Under the pieces are notes generated by a model. That model saw only the letters and a program-made list of their open reading frames with translations, was not told the DNA's origin and ran no database searches. The translations under genes and the position numbers were made by a program. This document shows positions 8,240-16,900 of a stretch of 64,000 bases of DNA, in pieces (the first letter of the stretch is position 1; every line of letters starts with the position of its first letter). The stretch is from Falsigemmobacter intermedius. Its GTDB lineage: Bacteria > Pseudomonadota > Alphaproteobacteria > Rhodobacterales > Rhodobacteraceae. The DNA lies in the NCBI RefSeq assembly GCF_004054105.1, contig NZ_SBLC01000005.1:1-64000 (forward strand). The letters run 5' to 3'.

Positions 8240-9058
8240 GTGCTGATGGTGATCGGGGCGTCCGGGCGAACCGGACAGCTGATGCGCGACGGAGCGGGAG
8301 GCGCTCCGGTGATCTGGACATCGCGCCGCGGCGGAGCCGGGCTTGCGCGCTGGCGCCCGGGCGATGCGCTGCCGCCGTTGCACGGTGCATTGGTCCTCTC
8401 GGGGGTAACCTCAGGCCCGGCGGAGGGCTATGGCGAGAATATCCGCATCGCCCGGGAGGCGGCTCAGGCCCTGGCGGCGGCTTCGGTCCCGCTTTGTCTT
8501 TATGCCTCGACCCAGGCCGTTTATGGCCGGACCGCCGACGGGGGCGCGACAGAGACGGATCTGCCCTGCGCTCCGGGGGCTTACGGGGTCTCGAAACTGG
8601 CCGCAGAGAGGGTGTTTTTGCGGGAGTTTCAGGGCCGGTCAGGGCGCGCGGTGGTCCTGCGTCTGGGGAATATCGCCGGAGCGGACCGCCTGGGGCGACA
8701 GGTGGCCGAAGGCAGGCCGCTGCGGCTTGATCGCTTTCCCGAGGGCCATGGGCCTGAGCGCAGCTATCTTGCCCCCGCCTGCCTTTGGCGGCTGACGCTG
8801 GGACTTCTGCAGGCAGACGCGCGGGGGGCCGAGCTGCCGGAGGTGATGAATGTCTCGGGGGCACGCCCCGTTGCCATGGCGGATATTCTTGCTGCGGCCG
8901 GGCTGACCTTTGCCTGGCGCGCCGCCCCTGAAGGCGCTGCGCGGCGAACGACCCTCTCGGTGGCGCGGCTGGCCGGGGTGGTGCCGGATCTGATGCCTGA
9001 CAGCACCCCGCAGGCCCTGGCGGCTGCGCTCCGGCCCCCGTCTAGGTCTCTCCGATGA
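8240..9058 (+). CDS. NAD-dependent epimerase/dehydratase-like protein
   Basis: This 272-residue Rossmann protein opens VLMVIGASGRTGQLM, the GxxGxxG nucleotide-binding loop, and has the serine of YASTQAVYG and the YGVSKLAAERVF motif (Tyr and Lys) of extended short-chain dehydrogenases. Such enzymes modify nucleotide sugars. The GTG at 8240 has GAGGG six bases upstream, and ATG at 8246 is an alternative. Its stop overlaps the sugar transferase start (ATGA), so it probably supplies or tailors the sugar that this transferase places on lipid. The substrate cannot be predicted. Confidence 0.78.
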   Translation: MLMVIGASGRTGQLMRDGAGGAPVIWTSRRGGAGLARWRPGDALPPLHGALVLSGVTSGPAEGYGENIRIAREAAQALAAASVPLCLYASTQAVYGRTADGGATETDLPCAPGAYGVSKLAAERVFLREFQGRSGRAVVLRLGNIAGADRLGRQVAEGRPLRLDRFPEGHGPERSYLAPACLWRLTLGLLQADARGAELPEVMNVSGARPVAMADILAAAGLTFAWRAAPEGAARRTTLSVARLAGVVPDLMPDSTPQALAAALRPPSRSLR

Positions 9059-9678
9059 CGCCCGCAAAGCGCCTGTTCGATCTGGAGGGCGCGCTTTCGT
9101 TGGCGCTTTTGCTGGCCGTCCCGTTCGGGCTGCTTTTGCTGTGGCTCTTGCTGCGCGAGGGGAGGCCGCTTTTCTACTGCTCTGAGCGCATGCGCAGCCC
9201 CGATCAGCCCTTCACGCTTTGGAAGCTGCGCAGCATGATCCCTGTGGCTGAGGCGGCGAACACCGGGGTTTCCGGCGCGGATAAGTCCGGGCGGATCACG
9301 CCGAGCGGGGCATGGCTGCGCCGCTTTCGCCTCGATGAGATCCCGCAGATCTGGAATGTTCTGCGGGGGGATATGAGTTTCGTCGGGCCGCGCCCGCCGC
9401 TGCGCCGCTATACCGAGCGGTTTCCACATCTTTATGCCGAGGTGCTGCGCGCGCGCCCGGGCCTGACGGGGCTGGCCACTCTGCGGTTTCATCGCCATGA
9501 GGCCCGTCTTCTGGCGCAGTGTCACAGCGCGGCAGAGACGGAGGCGGTCTATATCCGCCGCTGCATCCCGCGCAAAGCCCGGCTCGATCTGATCTACCTG
9601 CGGCATCGCTCGCTCTGCTTCGATCTGTGGCTGCTGGCTCAGACCCTGCGGGTGGTCCTCTTTCGGATCAAACCGTAG
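9055..9678 (+). CDS. Undecaprenyl-phosphate sugar transferase (WcaJ/ExoY-like)
   Basis: A 207-residue bacterial sugar transferase with one N-terminal membrane segment (about residues 12-33). It has the family blocks FTLWKLRSM, SGAWLRRFRLDEIPQ and NVLRGDMSFVGPRPPL. These enzymes move a sugar phosphate from a nucleotide sugar to undecaprenyl phosphate at the inner face of the membrane and so start repeat-unit synthesis. It is a small monotopic form without the extra N-terminal domains of full-length WcaJ. It follows the epimerase with a 4-nt overlap and precedes yjbH by about 80 bp. Confidence 0.88.
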   Translation: MTPAKRLFDLEGALSLALLLAVPFGLLLLWLLLREGRPLFYCSERMRSPDQPFTLWKLRSMIPVAEAANTGVSGADKSGRITPSGAWLRRFRLDEIPQIWNVLRGDMSFVGPRPPLRRYTERFPHLYAEVLRARPGLTGLATLRFHRHEARLLAQCHSAAETEAVYIRRCIPRKARLDLIYLRHRSLCFDLWLLAQTLRVVLFRIKP

Positions 9679-9681
9679 CGG

Positions 9682-9747
9682 CGATACACGCAAAGGTTGT
9701 AATAATCTGATCCTGCCCTAAGCTGTCCTTCGTTGCGATGTGTATCG
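9682..9747. promoter_or_regulatory. Inverted repeat and possible promoter before yjbH
   Basis: CGATACAC at 9682-9689 is the exact reverse complement of GTGTATCG at 9740-9747, with 50 bp between. The right arm is also part of the palindrome CGAT-N4-ATCG. Between the arms lies a possible -35 TTGTAA (9697-9702) and -10 TAAGCT (9719-9724). This could be an operator pair around a yjbH promoter. The repeats are seen directly; the promoter is weak. Confidence 0.4.
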
Positions 9748-9759
9748 GGTGTGAGGTTC

Positions 9760-11907
9760 ATGCGGTTTGAGTTCGTGTCGCTCTCCCTGGTTGGTGCGGG
9801 TTTCGCGCTGGCGGTGCTGACGCCTCTGCCCGGTCGGGCCGAGATGGCGCCGGGCGTCAATCTGCGGGCGGGGAGCGGACTGATTGAGATGCCGTCGGCC
9901 CTGCCGCAGCCCGATGGCCGGATCAGCGTCTCGGTCAGTCAGGCGGGGGGCGTCTTACGCAATGCAGTCAGTTTCCAGATCACGCCGCGTCTTCAGGCCG
10001 GTTTCCGCTACACCGGCTTTCGGCTGCCGCAGAATGCGGCCGGGATCGAAGGGGGCTATGGCCCGGGGGCGAAGTATTTCGACCGCGCCTTTGATCTCAG
10101 CTATCTGCTGGTCCGCCAGGGCCGCTGGTGGCCGGCGGTCTCGCTGGGGCTGCGCGATTTCGCCGGAACCGGAATGGACGGGGCGGAATATCTCGTGGCC
10201 AGCCACCGGCTGAGCCCGCGGCTGACCGTGACAGCCGGTCTGGGCTGGGGGCAGATGGGCAGCCGCTCTCCCCTTTTCTCAACCGGAGAGCGTTTGGCAG
10301 AGCGTTCCTCAGTCACCGGCGGCACGCCCAATATCCGGCAGTGGTTTCGCGGCCCGGCGGCCCCCTTTGCCGGGATCGAATGGCAGGTCAGCCCCAGGCT
10401 CGGACTGAAGGCAGAGTGGAGTTCGGATGCTTATCGGGAACTCAGCGGCGATCAGAGGCTGTTCCCCGCGCGCAGCCCTATGAATTTTGGCGCGGACTAT
10501 CGCCTGACAGAAAACATGACGCTGGGGGCCTATGCGCTTTACGGCTCGCGCCTCGGAGTTTCTTTGCAGATGGGGCTGAACCCGCGGCTGCGCGGGGCGA
10601 CTGGGTTGCGCGGGGGCGCGCCGCTGCCGCTCTCGCATCGTCCGGACCCTGTCGCCGATCCCGCCGCCTGGTCCGATGCCTGGACGGAGCAGGGCTCAGC
10701 CCGGGCCGTTCGCGCGATTGCCCCCGCGGTGCAGCGGGCACTGGCCGAAGAGGGGCTGCGTGCCATGGCTCTCTCAGTGTCGGGGCCGGTGCTGCGCATC
10801 AGGGTGCGCAATCTGCGCTATCACTCTGGCGGTCAGGCCATCGGGCGGGCGGCCCGCGCCCTCAGCCGAAGTCTGCCGTCTTCGGTCGAATATTTCGATC
10901 TGGTGCCGGACGAGCGCGGGTTGGATCTGTCGGTGATCCGCCTCCGGCGCAGCGATCTGGAAGCGCTCGACCACCAGCCCGATCAAACCGGGCGTCTGTG
11001 GCAGCAGCTGCGCCTCTCGGAAGCCGTGCCCGCCGCCGCGCCGCCGATGACGGAATTTTCCCCGGCAAAGCGGCTCTCCTGGGCGATTGCCCCCTATTTC
11101 CGCTATTCGCTCTTTGATCCCGACAGCCCGTTTCGCTTTGACACCGGCCTGCGTCTGCGGGGGCAGTGGCACTTCGCCCGGGGCCTGAGCCTTGCCGGCG
11201 CAATAGAGGGGCGTCTGGCCGGCACCATGGGGCGTGAGACGCGCTCGTCAAATTCGGTGCTGCCCCATGTGCGCACCGATGATTATCTGCGCAACCGCCG
11301 CGATCTGCGCCTGAGAGATCTCTATCTCTCGTGGTATATGCGCCCGGGGCCTGAACTTTATGGCCATATTACAGCAGGCTGGCTGGAGCGCGGCTATGGC
11401 GGGGTTTCCGCAGAGCTGTTGTGGAAGCCGGTGAACAGCCGCCTCGCGCTTGGTGCTGAGGTTTATCACCTGCGCCAGCGCTCCTTCAGCGGATTTGCGG
11501 ATTTTGGCAGGCTGCGGGCAAAGGGCGGTCACCTTTCAGCCTATTATGAGCTGCCGAAAGGCTATCTGGCACAGCTGGACCTCGGCCGTTATCTGGCCGG
11601 GGATTATGGCGCCACCCTGACGCTGGAGCGCGAATTCGCCAGCGGCTGGCGGGTCGGGGCCTTTGCAACCCTCAGCAATGTCTCGCGGCAGGCCTTCGGG
11701 GAGGGCTCTTTTGACAAGGGCATCCGGGTGACCCTACCGCTGAACTGGGTTGCGGGTCTGCCCACGCGGCGGAAGATTTCGACGACGGTGCGGATGCTGC
11801 AGCGGGACGGCGGGCAGCGGCCGGAAGTGCCGGGCCGGCTTTATGAAACCGTCCGCGGCTGGCATGCCGACCGCCTCGGGCGCGAGCGGGGGCTTTTATG
11901 GCGGTGA
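9760..11907 (+). CDS. yjbH: YjbH-type exopolysaccharide outer-membrane protein
   Basis: The 715-residue protein has a signal peptide (first 28 residues, ending PLPGRAEM) followed by long runs of alternating residues typical of outer-membrane beta strands. They fall in two blocks, about residues 40-280 and 440-690, around a soluble middle domain. This is the layout of YjbH/GfcD-family proteins, which are required for certain secreted polysaccharides and are thought to act in export across the outer membrane. The start at 9760 is preferred over 9733 because it follows GTGAGG and begins the signal peptide. The end overlaps yjbF by 10 bp. Confidence 0.82.
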   Translation: MRFEFVSLSLVGAGFALAVLTPLPGRAEMAPGVNLRAGSGLIEMPSALPQPDGRISVSVSQAGGVLRNAVSFQITPRLQAGFRYTGFRLPQNAAGIEGGYGPGAKYFDRAFDLSYLLVRQGRWWPAVSLGLRDFAGTGMDGAEYLVASHRLSPRLTVTAGLGWGQMGSRSPLFSTGERLAERSSVTGGTPNIRQWFRGPAAPFAGIEWQVSPRLGLKAEWSSDAYRELSGDQRLFPARSPMNFGADYRLTENMTLGAYALYGSRLGVSLQMGLNPRLRGATGLRGGAPLPLSHRPDPVADPAAWSDAWTEQGSARAVRAIAPAVQRALAEEGLRAMALSVSGPVLRIRVRNLRYHSGGQAIGRAARALSRSLPSSVEYFDLVPDERGLDLSVIRLRRSDLEALDHQPDQTGRLWQQLRLSEAVPAAAPPMTEFSPAKRLSWAIAPYFRYSLFDPDSPFRFDTGLRLRGQWHFARGLSLAGAIEGRLAGTMGRETRSSNSVLPHVRTDDYLRNRRDLRLRDLYLSWYMRPGPELYGHITAGWLERGYGGVSAELLWKPVNSRLALGAEVYHLRQRSFSGFADFGRLRAKGGHLSAYYELPKGYLAQLDLGRYLAGDYGATLTLEREFASGWRVGAFATLSNVSRQAFGEGSFDKGIRVTLPLNWVAGLPTRRKISTTVRMLQRDGGQRPEVPGRLYETVRGWHADRLGRERGLLWR

Positions 11908-12584
11908 TCTGCAGGTCTTTGAGCATCTTCACCCTCTGTCTGCTGCTGCAGGGCTGCGCAGGAACGGTGGACCGGCTGAAATCCGTGGTTCAGGCTGCCC
12001 GGCCGGGAGGAGTGGCCGGGCAGACGATACCCGCCCTCACCCCGGCTCAGGCCCGCTCCGGTCAGCTGCTCAGCGTGGAGCTGCCGGGAGGTGCCGGACG
12101 TGCGCTGGCGGCGCGGGTTGTAACAACCGGGGGGGCTGAGACCTTCTCCACCACCGATCCCCTCACCCTCACCCTGCGGCAGGGGCGGCTGGTGGAAACG
12201 CGGGGCCTGCCGCAGGATCTGATCTCAGCCGATCCCGGTCCGCCGCTTTCTGCCCTGAGGTCCGGAGCGCGCCACAGCGGGCTCTGGCAGGTCATCGGGC
12301 CGGATGATCAGGTGACCGACATCCGGCTCGACTGTGCTGTGAAGGTCTGCCGCTCAGGCGGTCTGCGCCGCATCGAGGAGCACTGCACAGGGCTTGGGTT
12401 TAGTGTGATTAACCAGTTCGTAACGAATGCTGCGCATTCTCTGCTCTGGTCCCGTCAATGGGTCGGCCCTGCCGCAGGCTATGCGCTGCTGCAGCGGCCG
12501 GACCAGCCGGACGTGCCAGTGCCCTCTCCGCTTTGCAGCGGAGAAAGGGAGCCCCCGTCATATCTAGCGGAGAACGCGAAATGA
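11898..12584 (+). CDS. yjbF: YjbF/GfcB-type lipoprotein
   Basis: A 228-residue lipoprotein: the N-terminus ends in a lipobox LLQGC with the acylated cysteine near residue 20. The remainder resembles the YjbF/GfcB family of group-4 capsule and colanic-acid-like systems, where the protein works with YjbH at the outer membrane. The position directly after yjbH with a 10-bp overlap strongly supports the call. The closing segment with LLWSRQWVGPAAGYALLQ is characteristic of the family as I recall it. Its stop overlaps the next start (ATGA). Confidence 0.78.
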   Translation: MAVICRSLSIFTLCLLLQGCAGTVDRLKSVVQAARPGGVAGQTIPALTPAQARSGQLLSVELPGGAGRALAARVVTTGGAETFSTTDPLTLTLRQGRLVETRGLPQDLISADPGPPLSALRSGARHSGLWQVIGPDDQVTDIRLDCAVKVCRSGGLRRIEEHCTGLGFSVINQFVTNAAHSLLWSRQWVGPAAGYALLQRPDQPDVPVPSPLCSGEREPPSYLAENAK

Positions 12585-12955
12585 AACTGTCACCTGCCCG
12601 TCTGGCCCTGCTGCTGACGACCCTTTCTGTGATGCCCGCCCTGGCGCAGACCGCCCCCGGGGGGCCTGCCCCCCCGCCTGTGCCGGCCGCACCCCCTCCG
12701 CCCGCAGCCCTTCCGAACCCCGGCCTTCTCGGGGCAGGTGCCGCCGCTGGCACCACGGTGACTGTGGCGGGACTGGTCGTGGCTGCGGTAGCGGCTACGG
12801 TTGTCAGCAATAACGGATCGGATCCACCTGCATCAGAGCCAGGGGCAGGTACCGGGCAGCCTCCCGGCGGTGGTACACTGCCTGGGCTTCCGGATGACGA
12901 GGATGGTGATGACGACAGCGACAGCGGAACCGGCTCGACGGGTTCGACACGCTAA
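12581..12955 (+). CDS. yjbE: YjbE-like small secreted protein
   Basis: This 124-residue product has a signal peptide ending ALAQT, a Pro/Ala-rich stretch, a Gly/Ala/Val hydrophobic segment (about residues 50-72), and a strongly acidic Gly/Asp/Ser tail with DDEDGDDD. E. coli YjbE has the same order of elements: signal, small-residue hydrophobic stretch, Gly/Thr/Ser tail. Similarity is architectural, not aligned. The 4-nt overlap with yjbF and the yjbH-yjbF context support it. The function is unknown, but the family is made with the polysaccharide machinery. Confidence 0.65.
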   Translation: MKLSPARLALLLTTLSVMPALAQTAPGGPAPPPVPAAPPPPAALPNPGLLGAGAAAGTTVTVAGLVVAAVAATVVSNNGSDPPASEPGAGTGQPPGGGTLPGLPDDEDGDDDSDSGTGSTGSTR

Positions 12956-13014
12956 GTCTGACCGGATAAGCTTCGGGGCCGGCCTGCTGCCGGCCCTGAT
13001 ATCCGGAGTGCTCA

Positions 13015-13908
13015 ATGCCCGCCTTTTTGCCCAAGCCGCTGCGAAAACCCGTTACCATCGCATATGAGGCCTGGACGTTGATGTCGGACCGCCATGTCGG
13101 TCTGATTGCGGCGGGCATCGCCTTCTTTGCCATTTTTGCGGTCTTTCCCGCCATTGCCGCCGTTGTCGCCATCTGGGCGCTGTTTTCTGATCCGCTCGTT
13201 GTTGCCGATTACATGTCAGAACTCTCGGATTTCCTTCCGGGAGAGGCTTTCACCATTCTGAACGATCAGGTGATGGGCGTGGCGACCGCAGCGACCAATA
13301 CCCTTGGCTGGACAACGTTTCTCAGCCTTTGCATCGCGCTCTGGTCGGCGCGGGCAGGGGTGTCGGCCCTGGTGCAGGGCATTAATGCCGCTTTCGGTCT
13401 GCCCAATCGCGGTGGTCTGGGGCATCAACTGGTGGCCCTGGTGCTGACGCTGATGCTGGTGGCGACGGCTCTGACCGCAGTGGCGGCCGAGATCGTGGTC
13501 CCGCTGGTTCTGGAATTCGCGCCGCTGGGGGCTTTTGAGCCACTGCTGTATCAGCTTGCCCGCCTGCCGATTGCGCCGATTGCCACGGTCATTGGCATTG
13601 GGATTGTCTACCGCTACGGCCCGAATATGGACTGGCCGAAGCCCTCGCTGTTCTCTGTGGGGCAACTGGTGGCGGTGCTTCTGTGGCTTGCGGCCTCGAA
13701 GGGCTTCACGCTCTATCTGACTAATTTTGCAAATTATAACAAAGTCTACGGCTCTATCGGTGCGGTGATCGCGCTCCTGATGTGGCTCTATCTCAGCGCC
13801 TATTCGGTGCTGATGGGGGCTGCGGTCAATGCTGTGTTGCAGGAGCATCGCCGCAAGCGGGCCGCAGAGGCTGAGGCCCCTGCAGCCGCTGTTCAGCCGC
13901 CTCAGTAA
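13015..13908 (+). CDS. YihY/BrkB family inner-membrane protein
   Basis: A 297-residue protein with about six membrane helices in the YihY pattern. It opens with ERHVGLIAAGIAFFAIFAVFP-type sequence (here SDRHVGLIAAGIAFFAIF), has a SLCIALWSARAGVSALVQG segment near residue 110, and ends with ALLMWLYLSAYSVLMGAAVN. The family was once annotated as ribonuclease BN but is a membrane protein of unclear function. It starts 59 bp after yjbE, across a GC-rich inverted repeat without a T-run, so read-through from the yjb operon is possible. Its end overlaps the tamB stop by 7 bp, converging. Confidence 0.9.
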   Translation: MPAFLPKPLRKPVTIAYEAWTLMSDRHVGLIAAGIAFFAIFAVFPAIAAVVAIWALFSDPLVVADYMSELSDFLPGEAFTILNDQVMGVATAATNTLGWTTFLSLCIALWSARAGVSALVQGINAAFGLPNRGGLGHQLVALVLTLMLVATALTAVAAEIVVPLVLEFAPLGAFEPLLYQLARLPIAPIATVIGIGIVYRYGPNMDWPKPSLFSVGQLVAVLLWLAASKGFTLYLTNFANYNKVYGSIGAVIALLMWLYLSAYSVLMGAAVNAVLQEHRRKRAAEAEAPAAAVQPPQ

Positions 13909-16900
13909 TCGCGCTCATAGTGGATGCCGAGGCCGGTATTCCCATCGGCGGTCGCCCGGCCGCGGACGGTGACGGATTTTGACAGATCAAGGTTGATCGA
14001 CACCTCGCTCTGTCCGTCGCTGTCGAGCTTCAGATCGACGTAGATATTCTCGCTGAGGTATTTACCGGCCCGCACAGCCGCCGCCCCGTTTTCACTGGCC
14101 GAGACGTCGAAATCATCGAGCCCGAAGTTCCTGCGCAGGCTGTCGACGATCCCCGCGCCGCCCTTACCGCTCAGCGTCGCAACCGCAGAGGCAAGCTGCG
14201 CCGCCTGCAGGGGGGTCAGCGAGGTCAGGCCACGCCCGAACAGCAGCCGCGCCACGACCTCTTCCTGCGGCAGCTCCGGCGAAGAGGTGAAGGTGATTTC
14301 GGGCTGATCGGCGGGGCCGTCAATGATGACGCTGGCCGTGCCATCCACGGTGTCGGTGTTCGCCACCAGCCGGATGCGCGGCACCATGCTGCCTTCCATC
14401 TGCAGCGTGCCCTCGGCAAAGTTGAAGCGCTTGCCCAGAAGGTCCAGCCGCCCGCGGATCAGCTCAAGTCCGCCTGAGGGCACCACATTCGCCGTGGTCC
14501 CGGAAATCCGGAAGCTGCCGCCAAGCTCTGCGTCAAGGCCGCGGCCACGGATAAACACCTGGTTTTCCGCCAGAACAAAGAGGCTCAGCCCGTAAACCGG
14601 CCCGCCCCCTCCTGAGCTTCCGCCCGCGGTGCCGCCTGCACCGCCCAACAGGCCCGCCCGGGCGCGGGTGGCGCGGACGCCGGCCGGCTCATAGACGTGG
14701 CGCAGTTCCGGAATGGCCGCCGATCCGCCGAGGCCGGTGGAGGGGATGCGCAGCTCGGTCTCTTCCAGGCGGATGCGGCCCTGGATCATTGCACCACCTG
14801 CGAGGGGGCCGTTGATCTCCACCCGCCCGCTGGCTTTGGTCTCATAAAGCTGCGGATCGCGCAGGCCAAGACGCTCGGGCGTCACAACCAGACTGCCCTG
14901 GAAGGGCGCCGTCAGGGTGATCGGCCCGTTCACAGTGACGCGGCCCCCGGCATCCGATGCGGCGGAGAGAGCCACCTCGGCCCGGCCCCCTGAGAGGGTC
15001 ACGCCGCCATTGAGGCCGGAAAAGCCCATCGCCGGGCTGGCGATGGTCAGACGGCCATCGGACAGGCTGACGCGGCCGGAAAGCGAAGAGAGCGCCGGAG
15101 CGCCGTTCAGCGACAGATCGAGCCGCAAAGGCCCGCGCAGGGCCACGCCCCCCGTAAAGGCATTGGCGAGCGCCGCATCCGCCGATCCGGTGATGCGCAG
15201 AGCGGAATTGGCGAAGTTCAGCCCTGAGATGCCGGCGACCGAGAGATCGATGCCCCCCGGCCCGCGGGCGCGGATATCAAGGTTGAGTGTCCCGTCCTGC
15301 TCGGTCACATCGCCCTGCAGCGTCAAAGCCCCGGGCACGCCCTGGACGAGAAGCCCCAGATCATTGAGCCGCGCCTGCAGAGCCAGCAGGCGGCGGTCCC
15401 CCTCCTGACGGGCATTGCCGCTGGCGGAGAGTTGCGGGTTCTGCAGATCCAGCTTTTCAAGGCGAAGCACACCTGCGGTGCGGCTTCCGGCGGCGGAGAG
15501 ACGGGTCACGCCGCGCAGCAGCCGGTCTGCCTCGGCCTGGCCGATCGCAATGTCGCCGGCTTCAGCGTCAATGGCGGCCGTTTCGGTGCCATTGGTCAGG
15601 GCATAGGTCAGATTGCCCGACAGGCGCCCGCGATAGGGACCGCCTGCGCGGCTCAGATCCTCAAGCGCAAAGCGCGCGCGCAGATCGCGGCTTTCGGTCC
15701 CGGCAAAGCCGCTGATCCCCGCATCCCAGGTCTGCCCCGTCAGTACCGCCTGGCGCAGGGTTACAATTCCGTCTAGCAGATGCGCGTCGATATCAAGCGC
15801 GGTCTCGCCGCGCAAAAAGCCGTCGGCTTCAGCGATGCCGGTCTTCAGATCACTGCCGCTGCCTTTCAGGGTCAGGTTCAGGTCATTGTCGAGGGCTTTG
15901 CCCTTCAGCGTGGCATCTGCCGAAAGGCTGCCGCCATAGCTGGCCCCCATCACAGAGAGGTCGGTGAAATCCAGACGCGCCGTCAGATCCGGACCGGTAG
16001 AGCGGATCCAGCCCTGGCCCTGCACCCGCAGGCTTTGGCCGCGCAGATCAAGGGCGCGGATCTGCGTCCCCTCACCCCCGCGTGCCGCATCCAGCGAGAC
16101 GAGGCTCTGGCCGCGCAGCAAGCCGTCGACTTCCGCCATGCCGATGCTGAGATCCGTGCCGTCGAGGCTGAGTTGTCCGTCAAAGGCACCCGAGAGGGGC
16201 TTCACGCTGCCAGACCAGGACAGCGTGCCTTTGCCTGCCGTGGCGCGACCGGCCAGCACCGAAATGCGGCCCAGATCCTGCAAAACCGCGCCGATGCGGC
16301 CGGTGATCTCGGGCTCACCGCTGGCGGTTGATACGTCAAAACTGCCCTCGGCGCTGTAATCCTCGCCCTCAAGCTTCAGGACGCTGATGCGCAAAGGCTG
16401 ACCGCTCTGCCAGTCAAAGCGGGTCTGTCCGATCAGCCTGTCGCCCAGGGCCTGATCCAGTCCGGCGTCGGTCATCTTCAGACCGGCGCTGTCAAAACTC
16501 AGCGCCCCATCCGCCATCGGGCTGCGGTCGGCGGCGCGACCGATACGGCCCTTGCCTTCAAGGCTGAAGACATCGGCGGTCAGTGCAGGGGTGCTCAGAC
16601 CGGTCAGGCTGCCTGTAAGGGTCCAGGCATCGCTGCTCTGATCCCCGGCAAAACCAAGCCGCAGCTTCGCGGCCCTGACCTCAACCGGATCACCGCTGAG
16701 CGGCAGGCGCACCGGCTCGCCGTCAGCGGCAGAGAGGTCAAGGTTCAGATCAAAGGCATTGGGCATGCCATCGGGCGCAATATCGGCGGAGCCGCTGAGC
16801 CGCAGTGCAGCGGCATCAATGCGCAGCTCGTTCAGGCGCAGCGCACCCGTGACCGACTGGCTGCCCTCGGCCTTCAGCGAGACATCGGGGCCGAAGAAGT

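Noticed and set aside
12956-13014. A terminator after the yjb operon
   Set aside because: GGGCCGGC and GCCGGCCC form a stem but no T-run follows, so I do not call it; read-through into the YihY gene remains possible.
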